From an uncultured Acidobacteriota bacterium (GTDB lineage Bacteria > Acidobacteriota > Vicinamibacteria > Vicinamibacterales > UBA8438), in the NCBI GenBank assembly GCA_913043805.1, contig CAJWMX010000042.1, positions 1 to 11,595 on the forward strand: a stretch of 11,595 bases of DNA. Direction: 5' to 3'. Made by a program: the position numbers and the translations under genes. The first letter of the stretch is position 1, and each line of letters starts with the position of its first letter. The notes under the pieces are model-generated. The model saw nothing but the letters and a program-made list of their open reading frames with translations. It was not told the DNA's origin and searched no databases. Below, piece after piece: positions 1-6,778 of this stretch.

Positions 1-194
1 AGTTGCTGGCGTCCTGGCGAGAGGCCGCCGCCCACGGGATCGAGGGGGTTGAGGAGGAGCGTCCGAGGCGGAGACGGCGACGACGGCGGCGACGGCGGCC
101 TGCCGACCAGACCGCGGACGGGACGTCACCCCAGCAGGATGGCGGTCACCCGAACGAACGAAAAACCGACCCCGACGAGCGTCAGCACGATTAG
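1..194 (+). CDS. Arg-rich C-terminal tail of an unidentified protein (5' end outside window)
   Basis: The frame whose first full codon begins at base 3 is open from the left edge to a TAG at 192-194, giving about 63 residues. It reads as a short helical stretch (LLASWREAAAHG), an acidic patch (EGVEEE), then 11 consecutive arginines encoded by a CGG/CGA/AGG/AGA-type run at 66-98, then a polar, disordered end rich in D, Q, P and E. Such a tail suits an RNA- or DNA-binding protein such as a helicase or RNA-modifying enzyme, but no domain is left to identify it. The last ~69 bases overlap the 3' end of the rhomboid gene on the opposite strand. Long tail-to-tail overlaps are uncommon, so the frame may be fortuitous: in GC-rich DNA an arginine run can arise from a trinucleotide repeat. 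No function is assigned. Confidence 0.35.
   Translation, partial: LLASWREAAAHGIEGVEEERPRRRRRRRRRRRPADQTADGTSPQQDGGHPNERKTDPDERQHD
66..98. repeat. CGG/CGA-type trinucleotide-biased tract
   Basis: An imperfect run of purine-containing triplets, mainly CGG and CGA. It codes for 11 arginines in the plus frame starting at base 3. The tract is low in complexity and lies just beyond the rhomboid stop codon. It may be a simple-sequence expansion inside a disordered tail. Confidence 0.5.
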
Positions 195-953
195 CGCGAG
201 CGACCCCAGCAGCACCCAGCTCGAGTCCTGGCGGTCGTCATCCAGGTCCATGGCCTGAGCGACCAGCCAGCCGGTCGCGAACCCGCCACCGTGGGCCCAG
301 TTGTTGATTCCCGGCATGATGAAGCCGAAGACGCCGAGGATGATGGCGTACTGCCACAGCTGCTGCGTCATCACCGAACTGCCCCGGCGACGGCCAAAGA
401 CGATCAACGCGGCCAGCAGTCCGAAGATGCTTCCGGAGGCGCCGATGGTGGGCACCCCGCTGGCGAGATTCGAGGCGAGGAACCCGCCGGCTCCCGCGGC
501 ATTGAACAAGAGAAAGGCGCGCCCAGCGCCATAGACCTCGCTCACCGCCGGACCCAGGTTCCGGATCCACATCACGTTGAAGATGATGTGAAGCAGGCTG
601 CCGTGCAGGTAGATCGCCGTGAGCAGCGTCAGCCACCACCCCTGCTGCCACGCCAGTCCGCCCGTCATCCCGAGCTGATACAGGGCGCGGGCGCCGGGCG
701 ACAGGATGGACATCAGCCCGGCGGGCTGCAGGATAGCCTCAGGCTGCAGGAGTAGCGCGAGGGCGTAGAGGGTGACGCAGGTGCCGACGATCAGCGTGAA
801 CAGATCGAGACGCCCGCCAAGCGCCCGACGGAGCACCGTCGCCCAGCCGAACAGGCCGGGGCGCCAGGCGCCACAAAACGGGCAGTTCTCTTCGTTGACG
901 CCAACCAGCCGTCCGCACTGGGCGCAGACGACCGAACCGTCCATCTGTCTCAC
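126..953 (-). CDS. Rhomboid-family intramembrane serine protease with N-terminal zinc ribbon
   Basis: A 275-residue membrane protein. The N-terminus carries a zinc-ribbon-like pair of knuckles, C10-x2-C13 and C24-PF-C27. Hydrophobic segments follow at about 51-69, 113-131, 145-164, 171-187, 199-213, 217-235 and 247-272, so roughly seven membrane helices. Rhomboid hallmarks are all present: H117-x4-H122-x3-N126 (as in GlpG helix 2), the catalytic serine in GASGSIFG (S173) and the catalytic histidine in NNWAHGGG (H221). It should therefore be an active Ser-His protease cleaving membrane proteins; the substrate is unknown. The start is uncertain: GTG at 953 gives 275 residues, while ATG at 944 (codon 4) is equally plausible, preceded by GTGAGACAG. 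It is the last gene of the DUF1015-serC-rhomboid run, 15 bp after the serC stop. No terminator is obvious in the 125 bases beyond its stop. Confidence 0.9.
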   Translation of the reverse strand: MRQMDGSVVCAQCGRLVGVNEENCPFCGAWRPGLFGWATVLRRALGGRLDLFTLIVGTCVTLYALALLLQPEAILQPAGLMSILSPGARALYQLGMTGGLAWQQGWWLTLLTAIYLHGSLLHIIFNVMWIRNLGPAVSEVYGAGRAFLLFNAAGAGGFLASNLASGVPTIGASGSIFGLLAALIVFGRRRGSSVMTQQLWQYAIILGVFGFIMPGINNWAHGGGFATGWLVAQAMDLDDDRQDSSWVLLGSLALIVLTLVGVGFSFVRVTAILLG

Positions 954-968
954 GGCTCTGTCTCGTGA

Positions 969-2060
969 CTACCCGTTCTTCTGCTCGAACGCGCCCATGA
1001 ACTCTACCAGCGCGGCGACACCCGCCTCCGGAAACGCGTTGTAGATGGATGCCCGCTGCCCGCCCACGGACCGGTGCCCCTTCAGACCGGAGAGCCCGGC
1101 CGCCGACGCCTCCGTGACGAAACGAGCCTCCAGCTCTTCGGTCGGAAGCCTGAAGGTTACGTTCATGAGCGAGCGGCTCTCGGGCTCCGCGGTCCCACGG
1201 TAGAAGTCGCTCCCATCGATCGCCTCATAGAGCAGCGACGCCTTCCGCCGGTTCACCGTTTCGATGGCGGCGAGCCCACCCTGCGCCTTGAGCCACCGCA
1301 TCACCAGACCGACCAGGTAGATCGCGAAAACGGGCGGCGTGTTGTAGCGAGACCCGTGCTTGGCCGCGGTGGCGTAGCGGAGCGTCGCCGGGAGCGACTC
1401 CGAGCCGCGCTCAGCCAGGTCCTTCCGGATGATGACCAGCGTGACCCCGGCCGGACCGAGGTTCTTCTGGGCGCCTCCATAGATCAGGCCGGCGCCCGCG
1501 CTATCGATCGGCCTCGACAGAAAGTCGGACGACGCGTCGACCACGAGCGGCGCGTCTCCGGTCGCCGGAAGTGCCGGCCACTCGGTGCCGCAGATCGTGT
1601 TGTTCGATGTCAGATGCACGTAGGCCGCGCCGGGCGTCAGATTCAGCTCATCCTGCGCCGGTACCCGGGTGAACGAGTCGGACTCGGTCGAGGCGCAGAC
1701 GTTGACCGTCCCGAACTTCTTCGCCTCGGCTGCTGCCTTCTTGGCCCAACTTCCGGTCAGCGTGTAGTCGGCGACCGCGCCGGGGCCCAGCAGGTTCATC
1801 GGCACCATCGCGAACTGCTGACTCGCCCCACCCTGCAGGAACAGCACGTGGTAGTCGTCGCCGATGCCGGTCAACTCGCGCAGGTCGGCCTCCGCGTGTT
1901 CGAGGATCCGGTCGAATGCCGCGGAACGGTGACTGATCTCGAGCACCGACATCCCGACGCCCGGCAGCGACATCAGATCCTGCTGCGCCTGGGCGAGCAC
2001 CGGTTCAGGCAGCACGGCCGGACCGGCGCTGAAGTTGAAGATACGGTCGGTGGACGACAT
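969..2060 (-). CDS. serC: Phosphoserine aminotransferase
   Basis: 363 residues, the normal size for SerC. It transaminates 3-phosphohydroxypyruvate with glutamate to O-phosphoserine, the second step of serine synthesis; the same enzyme class can act in pyridoxine synthesis (4-phosphohydroxythreonine). It is a cytosolic, PLP-dependent fold type I enzyme. Visible family marks are the N-terminal FNFSAGPAVLPEPVL, the ISHRS block (42-46), the phosphate/PLP-binding LQGGASQQFAM (75-85), the HLTSNNTICGTEW region (149-161), the PLP aspartate in VVDASSDFLSRP (D175), and the Schiff-base lysine in YGGAQKNLGPAG (K199). The frame opens further upstream to 2099, but ATG 2060 is chosen because AAGGAG sits 4 bases before it and the protein begins exactly at the family N-terminus. 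It lies 41 bp after the DUF1015 gene and 15 bp before the rhomboid gene, so all three are probably co-transcribed. serA and serB are not in the window. Confidence 0.96.
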   Translation of the reverse strand: MSSTDRIFNFSAGPAVLPEPVLAQAQQDLMSLPGVGMSVLEISHRSAAFDRILEHAEADLRELTGIGDDYHVLFLQGGASQQFAMVPMNLLGPGAVADYTLTGSWAKKAAAEAKKFGTVNVCASTESDSFTRVPAQDELNLTPGAAYVHLTSNNTICGTEWPALPATGDAPLVVDASSDFLSRPIDSAGAGLIYGGAQKNLGPAGVTLVIIRKDLAERGSESLPATLRYATAAKHGSRYNTPPVFAIYLVGLVMRWLKAQGGLAAIETVNRRKASLLYEAIDGSDFYRGTAEPESRSLMNVTFRLPTEELEARFVTEASAAGLSGLKGHRSVGGQRASIYNAFPEAGVAALVEFMGAFEQKNG

Positions 2061-2070
2061 GGAGCTCCTT
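2061..2070 (-). promoter_or_regulatory. serC ribosome binding site
   Basis: Read on the minus strand, the bases just before ATG 2060 are AAGGAGCTCC. The AAGGAG core is one of the clearest Shine-Dalgarno matches in the window. It decides the serC start over the longer in-frame extension to 2099. The GGAGCTCC part is self-complementary. Confidence 0.8.
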
Positions 2071-2083
2071 CGATCACGGTCGC

Positions 2084-2097
2084 GTCCGCCGGCGGAC
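2084..2097. repeat. 14-bp perfect palindrome between the DUF1015 gene and serC
   Basis: GTCCGCCGGCGGAC equals its own reverse complement. It occupies a third of the 41-bp gap between the DUF1015 stop (2102) and the serC Shine-Dalgarno site (2061-2070). As RNA it could form a short GC-rich hairpin just upstream of serC; as DNA it could be an operator half-site pair. No T-tract follows it on the minus strand, so it is not a standard intrinsic terminator. In DNA this GC-rich it may also be chance. Confidence 0.4.
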
Positions 2098-2101
2098 ACG
2101 A

Positions 2102-3316
2102 TCAGAAGAGGTGGGTCAGCAACCCATCACGTAGCTTCGGCTCGAACCAGGTCGACTTGGGAGGCATGATCGAGCCGGCATCGGCGACGGCCAGCAGCTC
2201 GGCCACGGTCACCGGTGCCATCGAGAAGGCCACCGCGGCCGCCCCGCCATCGACCTGCTGTTCGAGTTCGGCCGTGCCCCGGATGCCGCCCACGAACCGC
2301 ACCCTGGGGTCGGTCCTGATGTCGACCACATCGAGCAAGGGACCGAGAATCTGGTCCTGGAGTCGAGCCACATCCAACGAGCCGACCGCGTCGTCGGTGC
2401 TCGCTGGCGGGGCCAACCGCACCCCGTACCACCGCCCGGCGAGATACATGGCGCTGTGCCCCCTGTCTGGCACGGGGTTCGCGTCGGGACTCACGTCGAG
2501 CCTGGCTGTCACGGCCTTCAGAAACGCCTCGGGCGTGGCGCCCGCCAGATCCGAGAGCGTCCGGTTGTAGGCCAGGATCCGCGTCTCGTGATCCGGAAAC
2601 GCCACCGCGAGGAATCGATCCCGCCCCGCGGACGTCGCGTCGCCCGCCGCCGCGGACCGAGCGCGAGCGGCGCTGGCCGCCCGGTGGTGCCCGTCAGCGA
2701 TATAGAGCGCGGGCACGGCGTCAAACGCTGCCGACAGCGCGGTCGTCAGCGGCGTCGGCGCTCGCCATACCGTGTGCTGGACCCCGTCCGGCGCCGTGAA
2801 ATCGAAGAGCGGTTCATCCCGAGAGATCCGGGCGACCAGATCGTCGACCGCCGACTGCTGACGGTAGGTCAAGAACACCACGCCGGTCTGGGCGCCGAGG
2901 GTCTCCATGTGACGAGTGCGGTCGTCTTCCTTGTCGGGCCGCGTCCGCTCATGCTTCTTGATGACGCCTGCGTCGTATTCGTCCAGGGAGTAACAGCCGG
3001 CCACGCCCGTCTGGACGTGCGCTCCGTCTCGCAATCGATAGACGTAGAGCGACGGCGTGTCCTCGACAACGAGCGGCGCCTGCTCGCGCAGAGACGCCAG
3101 GTTGGCGCGTGCCCGTTCGTAGACCGCGGCGGCGTATGGATCGGTCTCGTCCGGCAGGTCGATTTCTGGTCGCGTGACGTGGAGAAAGCTGAGCGGCAGC
3201 TCGGCCGCGAGCGAGCGGGCCTCTGCGACGTTCACCACGTCATAGGGCACCGACGCGACCGCTGATGCGACGCTGGGGACGGGGCGCAAAGCGCGGAACG
3301 GACGGACGACGGCCAT
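2102..3316 (-). CDS. DUF1015 family protein (COG4198-type), function unknown
   Basis: 404 residues, about the full family length and without signal peptide or membrane segments, so probably cytosolic. Family landmarks are an N-terminal RPFRALRP followed by VPYDVV (23-28), the highly charged signature KHERTRPDKEDDRTRH (121-136), a TGVVFLTY strand (144-151), and YIADGHHRAASA (205-216). The last resembles the nucleotide-binding GxHR-type motif of the ParB/sulfiredoxin fold, to which archaeal and staphylococcal free-serine kinases (SerK, SbnI) belong; that resemblance is my own inference. The family is often found beside serA/serC, as here, where serC follows after 41 bp. A link to serine or phosphoserine metabolism is therefore likely, but the reaction is unproven. 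ATG 3316 is preceded by a GAGG about 11 bases upstream, a weak site. It is probably the first gene of the DUF1015-serC-rhomboid operon. Confidence 0.88.
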   Translation of the reverse strand: MAVVRPFRALRPVPSVASAVASVPYDVVNVAEARSLAAELPLSFLHVTRPEIDLPDETDPYAAAVYERARANLASLREQAPLVVEDTPSLYVYRLRDGAHVQTGVAGCYSLDEYDAGVIKKHERTRPDKEDDRTRHMETLGAQTGVVFLTYRQQSAVDDLVARISRDEPLFDFTAPDGVQHTVWRAPTPLTTALSAAFDAVPALYIADGHHRAASAARARSAAAGDATSAGRDRFLAVAFPDHETRILAYNRTLSDLAGATPEAFLKAVTARLDVSPDANPVPDRGHSAMYLAGRWYGVRLAPPASTDDAVGSLDVARLQDQILGPLLDVVDIRTDPRVRFVGGIRGTAELEQQVDGGAAAVAFSMAPVTVAELLAVADAGSIMPPKSTWFEPKLRDGLLTHLF

Positions 3317-3441
3317 AGTGCGGTCTGCCTCGATCTGGGGGGTAGCCAGCGTGAGACGCGGGGAGGACCCACGCCTCGCCCCACTCTATCAGGAGCGTCG
3401 ACCGGATCGAAACCGTCGCCTCGACGGCGAGCACGGGGCCG
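3317..3441. other. 125-bp intergenic region between the M23 gene and the DUF1015 gene
   Basis: This is the longest gap between two minus-strand genes in the window, so it is the likely place for a transcript end after the M23 gene and a promoter for the DUF1015 gene. A small hairpin is visible (TCGCC at 3416-3420 pairing with GGCGA at 3426-3430, 5-bp stem, 5-base loop) 11 bases after the M23 stop. Only three T residues follow on the minus strand, so a terminator call is not justified. No convincing -35/-10 pair is visible. Confidence 0.4.
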
Positions 3442-4698
3442 CTACTGCGTCGTTGCGATCGGGGGCTCGTCGAGGGGGGGCTGGCGTCCAGCCATCTGGG
3501 CGATGGCGCGATCGCGCACGGCCAGGAAGGCCTCCATCTGCCCATCGGGAATCGGATCGCCCGGGGGCATGTTCCGCAGCTCGGTCAGCGGATTGACGAA
3601 CGTGCCGTTCTTGCGAATCCGGTAATCCAGGTGCGGGCCCGTCGACAGCCCGGTGGAACCGACGTAGCCGATCACCGACCCCTGCGCCACCCGGGCGCCG
3701 CGCCGCATCCCCTTCGCGAAACGGGACAGATGCAGGTAGTAGGTCTCGTAGCCGTTGTTGTGGCGCAGCCGCACCATGTTGCCGGAGCCACCACTGTTGG
3801 CCGCCGAGACCACGGTCCCGTTGGCCACCGCAATCACAGGAGTGCCCGTGGGTGCCCCATAGTCCACGCCCAGATGCGGGCGATGGGTCCCCAGCACCGG
3901 ATGCAACCGGCGATAGGAGAACCGAGAGGTCACCCGCGGATCGAACCGGAACGGTGACTTCAGGAACTGACGCTTGAGCGACCGGCCCTCGGTGTCGAAG
4001 TAGGCCGGCGCCTCCCCCGGAACCTCGAAGCGGAAGCCATACACCTGGCGACCATCGTTCTCGAACGCCGCGGCCAGGACGTCACCGTGGGTGACATGGA
4101 CCTCCTCACGCACGAACTGCTCGTAGAGCACCGCGAAGTTGTCGCCCAGCCTGACTTCGGTGTTGAAGTCGATCTCGCCATTGAAGATCTGGGCCATGTC
4201 GACGGCGATCTGGGTATCGCCGCCGCCCGCGATCATCGCCGCGAAGAGCGAGTTGTTCTGCTGATTGATCTCGCCACGCATCGAGACCTGCTCGCGCCGC
4301 TTCTCGTAGTCGACCAGGACGGCATCGAACGTCGTGGCCTCCGTGAGACTCTCGACCTGGAGATACTGGTCGTCGTCGACGTGATATTCGAAGCGGCGGA
4401 ACCGGCCGTCCGGGCCGTACACCAGCTTGTAGGGATGCCCCGAACGCAAGTCTCTTGGGTCGAAGACCTCCCGCAGCGCCTCGACGAACTGGTACGCGAA
4501 GTCGCTCGGCATGTCGTGCGAGGCCAGCAGGGTGGCCAGCGTCGCGTTGCGCGGCACCGCGTCCTCGACGACGGTGGTGTCGGGTTTGAGAAAAACGTCA
4601 GGGCCGCTGGTCGGCTCGGGCAGCGGGGGCTCTTGGAAGGCGCACCCGGACAGACCGACCGTAAGGACCAGCAACGGAAACGACAGCCGCCTGAACAT
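3442..4698 (-). CDS. M23 family (LytM-like) peptidase lipoprotein
   Basis: 418 residues. A type II signal peptide is clear: basic MFRR, hydrophobic core, then lipobox L16-S-G-C19, so it is probably an outer- or inner-membrane lipoprotein facing the periplasm. Residues ~50-250 form the N-terminal module common in MepM/YebA-type enzymes, including a LysM/OapA-like segment (about 50-115) and a second beta-rich region ending near residue 245. The M23 domain spans about 255-375: R-F-S-Y-R-R-L-H-P-V, H275-LGV-D279-Y, the YLHL strand (H323), and GPH356-L-D358-YR. The family normally cleaves peptide cross-links in peptidoglycan using zinc held by the first His, the Asp, and the second His of an HxH motif. 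Here that second His is Asp358, so activity is uncertain; a regulatory, EnvC/NlpD-like role is the alternative. ATG 4698 gives a complete signal peptide. The gene stands alone, with 58 bp upstream and 125 bp downstream. Confidence 0.9.
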   Translation of the reverse strand: MFRRLSFPLLVLTVGLSGCAFQEPPLPEPTSGPDVFLKPDTTVVEDAVPRNATLATLLASHDMPSDFAYQFVEALREVFDPRDLRSGHPYKLVYGPDGRFRRFEYHVDDDQYLQVESLTEATTFDAVLVDYEKRREQVSMRGEINQQNNSLFAAMIAGGGDTQIAVDMAQIFNGEIDFNTEVRLGDNFAVLYEQFVREEVHVTHGDVLAAAFENDGRQVYGFRFEVPGEAPAYFDTEGRSLKRQFLKSPFRFDPRVTSRFSYRRLHPVLGTHRPHLGVDYGAPTGTPVIAVANGTVVSAANSGGSGNMVRLRHNNGYETYYLHLSRFAKGMRRGARVAQGSVIGYVGSTGLSTGPHLDYRIRKNGTFVNPLTELRNMPPGDPIPDGQMEAFLAVRDRAIAQMAGRQPPLDEPPIATTQ

Positions 4699-4756
4699 AA
4701 GCTTCTGAGTCTAACACACTATCAGCATGAGACTTGCGGGATCGAGACGACCTCCG
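4699..4756 (-). promoter_or_regulatory. Possible promoter/leader of the M23 lipoprotein gene
   Basis: These 58 bases are richer in A+T than the flanking genes. On the minus strand they include GATAGTGTGTTAGACT, in which TTAGACT or TAGTGT could serve as a poor -10 element. No -35 match is visible, and the Shine-Dalgarno match before ATG 4698 is weak (AGAAGC). The gene could equally be read through from the upstream thioredoxin-NHL gene. Confidence 0.25.
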
Positions 4757-6274
4757 TCAGGGGCCGATCAGGGTCTCGACGCGACCGGAAACCACGTCCA
4801 CGACGCGGACGGCGTGGTTGTTGGTGTCGGCGACATACAAGCGGTCGTTCCCGGCCGACAATCCCGCCGGTTCGTGGAAGCACGCCTGCCCAGCGTCGCC
4901 ATCTTCATGCCCGGGCCGCCCGGATCCTGACAGGAAGCCGACCTCCCCCGTCTCCGGATGCACCCACTTGATCCGGTGGTTATAGGTATCGGCCACAAAG
5001 AGCCGACCCTGAAGCCAGGCCACCCCGAGTGGATGCTGAAAGCGGGCCTCGTCTCCAACCCCGAGCCGGTCGCCAAACTCGAAGAGGTCACCTCCGGCGA
5101 GGGTGCGCACGCGGTTCCGCGGCGGCAGTTCGACCCGGCGGATCACGTTCGATTCGCTGTCGGCGACGAAGACGGCTCCGTCGGCGCCAGCCAGGCCGGA
5201 CGGCTGCGCGAACGCGCTGTCGTCGAGATCGCCGTCCAGGCGCGCCTCCAGCCCCGACCCGGCCAGCGCGAAGACCAGGCCGTGTCCAACGTCGAGCGCC
5301 CAGAGCTGATGCACGCCCGCCATCGCGATGATGAGGAGCCGGCCGACCGGATACACGTCCCACGGCGAGCTGAGCGCCGTCGAATCGACCCCGCCGCCAC
5401 GGTCACCGGGTCGCGCCTGGACCCCGGTTCCGGCGATCGTGGTCACGGCCCCGCTGTCGGGATCGGCGGCCCGGACCAGGTGGTTGCCCGTGTCGGCCAC
5501 GAAGACCAGGCCGTCGGAAGGCTGCACGGCGAGCCCCTGGGGCCGAGCGAAGCCGGACGCGTCAGCAACACCGTCGACGGCGGACGCGGCACTGCTGCCG
5601 AGCCGGCCGACAAGCGCCCCGTCGGTGGTCGCCACGAGCACCTGATGGTGATTGGTGTCGGCGACGTAGAGTCGGCCTCGGGTCGCATCGCAGGCCAATC
5701 CGCCCGGGAACGCCAGCGGACCACGCGCCGATCCGCCCCCCGGCCCACCGGAACCGACGCGGCGAGCTCGGTCGAGCTCCCCCCGCTCGTCGAAGACCTG
5801 GATGACCGCCGCGATCGCCCGGTCGAACTGCGAGAGATGTCCCTCGCCCGATGCCGCCGCGACCAGATAGCCCGCCGGGTCGATCAGCGCCAGCGTGGGC
5901 CAGGCCCGAACCGTATACGCGCGCCAGATTCGATAGTCCGGGTCACTGGCCACCGGATGGGTGATCTCGTAGCGCTCGAGCACGCGACGGAGGTTGTCGG
6001 TCTCCCGCTCGTTCGTAAACTTCGGCGCATGGACCCCGACGACGACGAGCTCCTCGGCATAGGCCTCCTGCAACCGACGGAGGCCGGGCAACTGGTGCAG
6101 GCAGTTGATGCAGCCGTAGGTCCAGAAGTCGAGCAGGACGACTTTTCCCTGGAGATCCGCCAGGGTGAGAGGCGCCTCGACATTGAACCAGGCGGTGGCG
6201 CCATCGAGCTCGGGCGCTCGAACGGGTCCTGGCTCGGAGATCTGGTCGTCGGACGGAGACGAGGAGTCGCTCAC
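4757..6274 (-). CDS. Thioredoxin-like domain + NHL-repeat protein (NHLRC2-like)
   Basis: 505 residues with no signal peptide, so probably cytosolic. Residues ~20-160 are a thioredoxin/TlpA-like fold: KVVLLDFWTYGC55-IN-C58-LHQLP carries the redox CxxC at the helix start, and AWP126TLAL supplies the cis-proline. Residues ~187-500 form six NHL-type beta-propeller blades, with repeated RLYVADTNHHQV, LVFVADTGNHLVR, AVFVADSESNVIR, RLFVADTYNHRIK and RLYVADTNNHAVR strands. Human NHLRC2 has the same Trx-plus-propeller order with a CCINC motif and an extra C-terminal domain that is absent here. A thiol-disulfide role with the propeller as partner-binding surface is inferred. The start GTG at 6274 overlaps the TGA of the peroxiredoxin gene by 4 bases (GTGA), with GGAAGAG 8 bases upstream, indicating translational coupling to bcp. 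It is the last gene of the block C operon. Confidence 0.9.
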   Translation of the reverse strand: MSDSSSPSDDQISEPGPVRAPELDGATAWFNVEAPLTLADLQGKVVLLDFWTYGCINCLHQLPGLRRLQEAYAEELVVVGVHAPKFTNERETDNLRRVLERYEITHPVASDPDYRIWRAYTVRAWPTLALIDPAGYLVAAASGEGHLSQFDRAIAAVIQVFDERGELDRARRVGSGGPGGGSARGPLAFPGGLACDATRGRLYVADTNHHQVLVATTDGALVGRLGSSAASAVDGVADASGFARPQGLAVQPSDGLVFVADTGNHLVRAADPDSGAVTTIAGTGVQARPGDRGGGVDSTALSSPWDVYPVGRLLIIAMAGVHQLWALDVGHGLVFALAGSGLEARLDGDLDDSAFAQPSGLAGADGAVFVADSESNVIRRVELPPRNRVRTLAGGDLFEFGDRLGVGDEARFQHPLGVAWLQGRLFVADTYNHRIKWVHPETGEVGFLSGSGRPGHEDGDAGQACFHEPAGLSAGNDRLYVADTNNHAVRVVDVVSGRVETLIGP

Positions 6275-6738
6275 CCGCGTAGCTCTTCCAGCCGGCGTCG
6301 CACCAGATCCGCGTGCCCCTTGGCCCGGGCACGCTTCCAGTGGTGCGCCACCTTACCGTCGGGATCGATGAGCACCGTGGAGCGGATGACACCGACCGTC
6401 CGTTTGCCGTACAGCACCTTGTCGCCATACGCGCCGTAGCTCGCCATCACCGTGTGGTCCGGATCCGACAGGAGGGAGATCGTCAGCCCATGCTTGGCGA
6501 TGAAGCGACGATGACTGTCCGCGTCGTCCGGGCTGCACCCGAGCACGACGGCGTCGAGCGCCTCGAACCCCGCCACTCCTTCGGAAAAGTCGCACGCCTG
6601 GATCGTGCACCCTGGAGTGTCATCCTTCGGATAGAAGTAGAGCACGACCCACTGGCCCGCGAGCGCGCGGATCCGGACCGGACGCTCGTCCTGGTCCTTC
6701 AGCGTGAATGCGGGCGGGCTCTTTCCAACCTCGACCAT
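6271..6738 (-). CDS. bcp: Peroxiredoxin, PrxQ/Bcp subfamily
   Basis: 155 residues, typical for Bcp (thioredoxin-dependent thiol peroxidase that reduces hydrogen peroxide and organic hydroperoxides in the cytosol). The peroxidatic motif is YFYPKDDTPGC44T, followed four residues later by the resolving Cys in QAC49DF, the two-Cys PrxQ arrangement. The conserved arginine lies in GVIRSTVLIDPDG. An additional cysteine, C68 in VVLGCSPDD, sits where most relatives have Val or Ile. The frame stays open to a GTG at 6759, but ATG 6738 is preferred: GGAG lies 5 bases upstream and MVEVGKSPPAFTL matches the usual N-terminus. It begins 40 bp after the SelD-fusion stop and overlaps the start of the thioredoxin-NHL gene by 4 bp. 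That partner is a plausible electron donor for this enzyme. Confidence 0.94.
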   Translation of the reverse strand: MVEVGKSPPAFTLKDQDERPVRIRALAGQWVVLYFYPKDDTPGCTIQACDFSEGVAGFEALDAVVLGCSPDDADSHRRFIAKHGLTISLLSDPDHTVMASYGAYGDKVLYGKRTVGVIRSTVLIDPDGKVAHHWKRARAKGHADLVRRRLEELRG

Positions 6739-6778
6739 GCGATCTCCGTCCTTTCCCACAGCACACCAGGTCGCCGGT

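Noticed and set aside
2061..2099. N-terminal extension of SerC to 2099
   Set aside because: It would read through the AAGGAG ribosome site and add 13 charged residues before the conserved FNFSAGP start region.
1074..2570. Long plus-strand open frame (498 codons) opposite serC and the DUF1015 gene
   Set aside because: It is antisense to two well-identified genes, is Arg-rich with no domain, and spans the gap between them. Long antisense frames are expected in GC-rich coding DNA with strong third-position bias.
3416..3430. Hairpin after the M23 stop as an intrinsic terminator
   Set aside because: The stem is only 5 bp and is followed by at most three T residues; such stems are common by chance in this composition.
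4958..6439. Long plus-strand open frame (493 codons) opposite the thioredoxin-NHL gene and bcp
   Set aside because: Same reasoning: low-complexity translation rich in R, D and G, no recognisable motif, and the opposite strand has two clear protein families in register.
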